Assembly: GCF_011043735.1 (NCBI RefSeq) | Contig: NZ_JAAKGV010000015.1 | Location: forward strand, 124,001-188,000 | DNA length: 64,000 nt | Source: Methylobacterium sp. DB0501 | Lineage (GTDB): Bacteria > Pseudomonadota > Alphaproteobacteria > Rhizobiales > Beijerinckiaceae | Direction of reading: 5' to 3' | Shown here: positions 60,599-64,000 of the stretch, in pieces | Layout of the letters: every line of letters begins with the position of its first letter | How positions within the stretch are numbered: the stretch's first letter is position 1 | Notes under the pieces: model-generated | Seen by the model: only the letters and a program-made list of their open reading frames with translations | What the model was told of the DNA's origin: nothing | The model's database searches: none | Position numbers and translations under genes: made by a program

Positions 60599-61132
60599 AT
60601 GCGGGTGATGGGCCTCGCCGGCTGGTCGGGAGCGGGCAAGACGACGCTCCTCGTGCGGCTGATCCCGGTCCTGCGTGCGCGGGGCCTGCGCGTGGCGACG
60701 CTCAAGCACGCCCACCACGCCTTCGACGTCGACCAGCCGGGCAAGGATTCGTTCCGCCACCGCGAGGCCGGCGCCAGCGAGGTGATCGTCTCGTCGAGCC
60801 GGCGCACCGTGCAGATCCGCGAGGTCGAGGAGGAGGCGCGCCTGCCCGACCTGCTGCGCCGGCTCGGCCCTTGCGACCTCGCGGTGGTCGAGGGCTTCAA
60901 GCGCGAGGCGCATCCGAAGCTCGAGGTCTACCGCCACGCCAACGGCCGCCCGGCCCTCCATCCGGACGATCCCCGCATCGTCGCGGTGGCGAGCGACCAT
61001 CCCTTCCCGGAGGCGGGCCGGCCGGTCGTCCCCCTCGACGCGGTCGAGGCGGTCGCCGATATCGTGCTGGCGCGGTCGGAGCCCCTCGCCGCGGTCCTGG
61101 AGAGGCTGGAATCATATGGCGCAGCTGACTGA
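60599..61132 (+). CDS. mobB: Molybdopterin-guanine dinucleotide biosynthesis protein MobB
   Basis: A 177-residue GTPase. The N terminus MRVMGLAGWSGAGKTTLL holds the P-loop, followed by TLKHAHHAFDVDQPGKDS, REAGASEVIVSSS and the DLAVVEGFKREAHPKLEV block that define MobB. It assists MobA in making MGD, the cofactor form that formate dehydrogenase needs. It starts two bases after the fused MoeA gene and overlaps the next moeA by 17 bases. No mobA gene is in the window. Confidence 0.94.
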   Translation: MRVMGLAGWSGAGKTTLLVRLIPVLRARGLRVATLKHAHHAFDVDQPGKDSFRHREAGASEVIVSSSRRTVQIREVEEEARLPDLLRRLGPCDLAVVEGFKREAHPKLEVYRHANGRPALHPDDPRIVAVASDHPFPEAGRPVVPLDAVEAVADIVLARSEPLAAVLERLESYGAAD

Positions 61133-62369
61133 CGATTGCTTCGCCTTCGGCGGTCCGCTGCTCTCCGTCGAGGAGGCGGCCTCCCTGATCGCCGGGCGGC
61201 TGCCGGTGCTGGCCGGGACCGAGACCGTGCCGCTGATCGAGGCCGACGGGCGGATCGCCGCCGCCGACCTGCCGGCCGGGCTCGACCTGCCGCCCTTCGA
61301 CAATTCCGCCGTCGACGGCTACGCCGTGCGCTTCGCCGACCTCGCGACCGGGGCGGAGACCGTGCTGCCGGTGCGCGGGCGCCTGCCCGCCGGCACCGCA
61401 CCGGAGACCGCCGCGGTCGCGGGATCGGCGGTGCGGATCTTCACCGGCGCCGCCATGCCGCCGGGGGCCGATACGGTGTTCATGCAGGAGGACGTGCGGC
61501 GCGAGGGCGACGCGGTCGTCCTGCCCGCGGGCCTGAAGCGGGGGGCCAACCGGCGGCTGGCCGGCGAGGATGTCGGCCGCGGCAGCATCGTGATCCCGTC
61601 CGGCCGGCGCCTGACCCCGCCGGACCTCGCGCTCGCCGCCGCCACCGGCCACGCCCGGATCGCGGTGCGCCGCCGCCTGCGGGTGGCGGTGTTCTCGACC
61701 GGCGACGAGCTGGCCGAGCCCGGGGCGGCGCTGAGGCCCGGGGCGATCCACGATTCGAACCGGGTGCTGCTCGTCGCGCTTTTGCGCCGCCTCGGGGCGG
61801 AGGTGAGCGACCTCGGCATCCTGCCCGACGACCCCGCCGGCCTGCCGGAGAGGCTGATGGCAGCAGCCGGCGGCCACGACCTGATCGTCACCTCGGGCGG
61901 CGTCTCGACCGGCGAGGAGGACCACGTCAAGGCGGCCGTGGAGGCGGTCGGCCGGCTGGTGTTCTGGCGCCTCGCGATCAAGCCGGGCCGGCCGGTGGCG
62001 ATGGGGCTCATCGGCGACACCGCCTTCGTCGGCCTGCCGGGGAACCCGGTCGCGGTCTACGTCACGCTGCTCTTCGTGGTCCGCCCGCTGCTGGCCCGCC
62101 TCGGCGGCGCCGTGCTCGACGCCCCCCCGAGCGAGCCCGCCCGCGCCGCCTTCGGCTACGCCAAGAAGGCCGGGCGGCGGGAATACGTCCGCGTCTCGCT
62201 GAGGCGGGGGGCGGACGGGGGCGTCGAGGCGGTGAAGTTCCCCCGCGACGGCGCCGGCATCCTGTCCTCGCTCACCGGCAGCGACGGTCTCGCCGAGTTG
62301 CCGGAGGCGGTGACGAAGGTGGAGGAGGGGGACCGGATCGCAGTGTTCCGGCATCCTCTGCTGTGGTGA
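61116..62369 (+). CDS. moeA: Molybdopterin molybdenumtransferase MoeA
   Basis: A 417-residue canonical MoeA, which inserts molybdenum into adenylated molybdopterin. All motifs are intact: FDNSAVDGYAVR, VFSTGDELAEPG, IHDSNR, VTSGGVSTGEEDHVK, IKPGRPVAMG and LPGNPVAVYV, plus a C-terminal beta domain. It is the last gene of the moeA-like / moeA-PBP / mobB / moeA operon and overlaps mobB by 17 bases. Being complete, it probably does the standard reaction while the two upstream relatives have special roles. Confidence 0.95.
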   Translation: MAQLTDDCFAFGGPLLSVEEAASLIAGRLPVLAGTETVPLIEADGRIAAADLPAGLDLPPFDNSAVDGYAVRFADLATGAETVLPVRGRLPAGTAPETAAVAGSAVRIFTGAAMPPGADTVFMQEDVRREGDAVVLPAGLKRGANRRLAGEDVGRGSIVIPSGRRLTPPDLALAAATGHARIAVRRRLRVAVFSTGDELAEPGAALRPGAIHDSNRVLLVALLRRLGAEVSDLGILPDDPAGLPERLMAAAGGHDLIVTSGGVSTGEEDHVKAAVEAVGRLVFWRLAIKPGRPVAMGLIGDTAFVGLPGNPVAVYVTLLFVVRPLLARLGGAVLDAPPSEPARAAFGYAKKAGRREYVRVSLRRGADGGVEAVKFPRDGAGILSSLTGSDGLAELPEAVTKVEEGDRIAVFRHPLLW

Positions 62370-62501
62370 ACCGGGGATGACGGGCCCTCGACCGGCCCGG
62401 CACTCTGGATGAGGCTCGGGCCCCCATGCTAGAGCCGACCGATCATGGGACCGGAAGCCCGTGACACCTGCGTCAGTGCGGGTCATGGGTCGGCGCTCCA
62501 G

Positions 62502-64000
62502 ATGGGTCCAACGGCACTCGACGCCCGCTTGCGCGGCCTCCTCGACCGCCTTCGCACCACCGTCGTGGCTCGCCGGCCGTCCCTCCTCGTGCGGGCCGGG
62601 ATCCCGGTGCTCGTCGTCGGCGGCATCGCGCTCCTGCGGGCGGCCTTGTTCTCCGAATTCGCCCCGTGGTTCCTGTTCACGCCCGCCGTGGTCCTCATCG
62701 CCCTGCTGCTCGGGGGTGCCGCCGGCCTGTGGGCCACGGTCCTGGCGGCGGCCTTCGCCGGCACCGTGCTGCTGGCGGCGCCGCCGGTGGGCGAGCTGTC
62801 GCTCACGCAATGGGTCGCCTCGGCGGTGTTCATCGTCACCACGGCGGGCCTCGTCGGCCTGGTGGTCGCCCTGCGGCACGCCCTGATCGAGGCCGAGACG
62901 TCGCACGCGGCCCTGACGCGGAGCGCCGCCGCGGCGGCGGAGCGCGAGGCCTTCGTGACCAACGTGCTCGCCGCCTCGACCGACTGCATCAAGGTGCTGG
63001 ACCTCGACGGGCGGCTGACCTTCATGTCCGAGGGCGGCCAGCAGGTGATGGAGGTGAGCGACTTCAACGCGATCCGCGGCTGCCCCTGGCCCAGCTTCTG
63101 GACTGGCCAGGGTCATGACGAGGCCGTCGCCGCCCTGGCGGCCGCGCGGGAAGGGCGGGCGCGGAGCTTCGTCGGGCGGGCCTGCACGATGCGGGGGACG
63201 CCGAAATGGTGGCACGTCGCGCTGAGCCCGATCCGCAACCCGGACGGTACCTTCGACCGGATCCTGTCGGTCTCGCGCGACATCACCGCCCTGCGCGAGA
63301 GCGAGGATGCCCGCGACCACTTCGTCCGGCTGGCCGAGAACAGCACCGACTTCATCGGCATGGCGCAGACCGACGGCCGGATCGTCTACCTCAACGGGGC
63401 TGCCCGGCGGATGGTCGGCCTCGACGACGCCGGCCCGGCGGCGCTGACCCTCACCGATCTCGTCCAGCCGGAGCAGGTTGCGCTGGTCACGGCCGAGGTG
63501 CTGCCGGCGGTCGAGCGCGACGGCCATTGGTCCGGCGAGCTGACCTTCCGCGATTTCCGCACCGGCGCGACGATCCCGGTCCTGTCCTCGCTGTTCCCGG
63601 TCACCGACGGCGAGGGGCGGGTGGTCGGCACCGGCACGGTGACCCGCGACTTCCGCGCCCGCAAGCAGGCCGAGGAGGAGTTGCGGCTCCTCAACGGCGA
63701 GCTCGCGCACCGGCTCAAGAACGTCCTCGCCGTGGTGCAGTCGGTCACCCGGCAGACCTTGCGCAGCGCCACCGACATGCGGCAGGCGAGCGAGGACCTG
63801 TCGTCGCGGCTGGTGGCGCTCGGCATCGCCACCGACGTGCTCACCCACGCCTCCTGGCGCTCGGCCGACCTGCGCGACCTGATCGAGGGCGCGCTCGGCC
63901 CCCACGGCGAGATCGGCGGGCGGATCCGGCTCGCCGGGCCTGCCCTCACCCTTCAGCCCCAGGTCGCCGTGGCCCTGGCGCTGGCCCTGCACGAGTTGGC
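62502..64000 (+). CDS. Membrane PAS sensor histidine kinase, HWE type, partial
   Basis: The gene runs off the right edge; 499 residues are visible. Residues about 30-125 are four hydrophobic segments (DUF4118-like sensor module, WFLFTPAVVLIALLLGGAAG). Two PAS domains follow (about 148-265 and 272-390, the second starting RLAENSTDFIGMAQTDGRI). The kinase core begins with the phosphoacceptor His403 in ELAHRLKNVLAVVQSVTRQT, the HWE/HisKA_2 pattern. Such kinases often feed stress or light responses, including EcfG control. The start is ATG 62502, or ATG 62445 in frame. Confidence 0.88.
   Translation, partial: MGPTALDARLRGLLDRLRTTVVARRPSLLVRAGIPVLVVGGIALLRAALFSEFAPWFLFTPAVVLIALLLGGAAGLWATVLAAAFAGTVLLAAPPVGELSLTQWVASAVFIVTTAGLVGLVVALRHALIEAETSHAALTRSAAAAAEREAFVTNVLAASTDCIKVLDLDGRLTFMSEGGQQVMEVSDFNAIRGCPWPSFWTGQGHDEAVAALAAAREGRARSFVGRACTMRGTPKWWHVALSPIRNPDGTFDRILSVSRDITALRESEDARDHFVRLAENSTDFIGMAQTDGRIVYLNGAARRMVGLDDAGPAALTLTDLVQPEQVALVTAEVLPAVERDGHWSGELTFRDFRTGATIPVLSSLFPVTDGEGRVVGTGTVTRDFRARKQAEEELRLLNGELAHRLKNVLAVVQSVTRQTLRSATDMRQASEDLSSRLVALGIATDVLTHASWRSADLRDLIEGALGPHGEIGGRIRLAGPALTLQPQVAVALALALHEL

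Noticed and set aside
60897..63992. A 1,031-codon minus-strand frame opposite moeA and the histidine kinase
   Set aside because: Antisense shadow of two clear genes; composition is His/Arg/Gly-rich with no domain, and no ribosome binding site precedes it.

Overview
The window is a 64-kb stretch of very GC-rich, densely coding chromosome from an alphaproteobacterium. The gene content points to Methylobacterium or a close relative. It has formate--tetrahydrofolate ligase, a Tat-exported membrane formate dehydrogenase with a large accessory set, molybdenum-cofactor genes, the alphaproteobacterial hemD-mic60-hemY block, DUF6894 and DUF4142 proteins, and near-consensus EcfG stress promoters. This assignment is inferred from gene content only. 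No rRNA, tRNA, CRISPR array, prophage or transposase gene was recognised.

Layout. 1-1277: end of a D-glutamate catabolic pair (dgcN partial, dgcA). 1382-3790: small proteins, including an EthD-like protein, a membrane-anchored putative winged-helix protein and a DUF6894 protein with an EcfG promoter. 4100-5776: fhs. 5881-8883 (minus): tsaD, a GNAT fusion and gpsA as one run. 9039-14060 (plus): hemD, an alphaproteobacterial Mic60 with a very long low-complexity linker, and hemY; hemC, usually next to hemD, is missing. 14283-21434: a dipeptide-type ABC transporter divergent from an AbgB-like M20 peptidase. 21642-25922: csaA, an orphan ureG with an unknown partner, then an MFS exporter overlapping an alpha/beta hydrolase. 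26078-28978: a coiled-coil protein and an orphan TAXI solute-binding protein. 29195-35344 (minus): a complete branched-chain-amino-acid-type (Liv) ABC transporter with two tandem, closely similar binding proteins. 35468-37572: an acyltransferase and a DUF4142 protein. 38046-39852: modC and modB without modA. 39993-43277: a GST, an HpaI-type aldolase, an esterase and a catalase-like haem protein.

43600-62369 is a functional island for formate oxidation. A 12-gene minus-strand operon (53408 to 43600) encodes a lipoate-ligase-like protein, DUF6505, DUF6352, DUF3305, DUF3306, a TorD chaperone, a small Tat-leader protein, formate dehydrogenase alpha, beta and gamma subunits, and two small exported proteins. 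Divergent from it is a four-cluster ferredoxin-like protein, followed by a convergent WD40-cytochrome c fusion. A plus-strand operon then carries three MoeA-family genes and mobB. The Mo-enzyme, its chaperone, its likely electron-transfer partners and much of its cofactor supply therefore sit together. The best candidates for undescribed biology are the unknown DUF genes, the Fe-S protein and the fused MoeA in this island. The window ends inside an HWE-type sensor histidine kinase.

Intergenic DNA carries at least two families of dispersed inverted-repeat elements. At 23490-23802 one element appears to be inserted into a copy of the other. Two perfect and one near-perfect EcfG promoters (GGAAC-N16-CGTT) lie upstream of DUF4142, DUF6894 and catalase-like genes.
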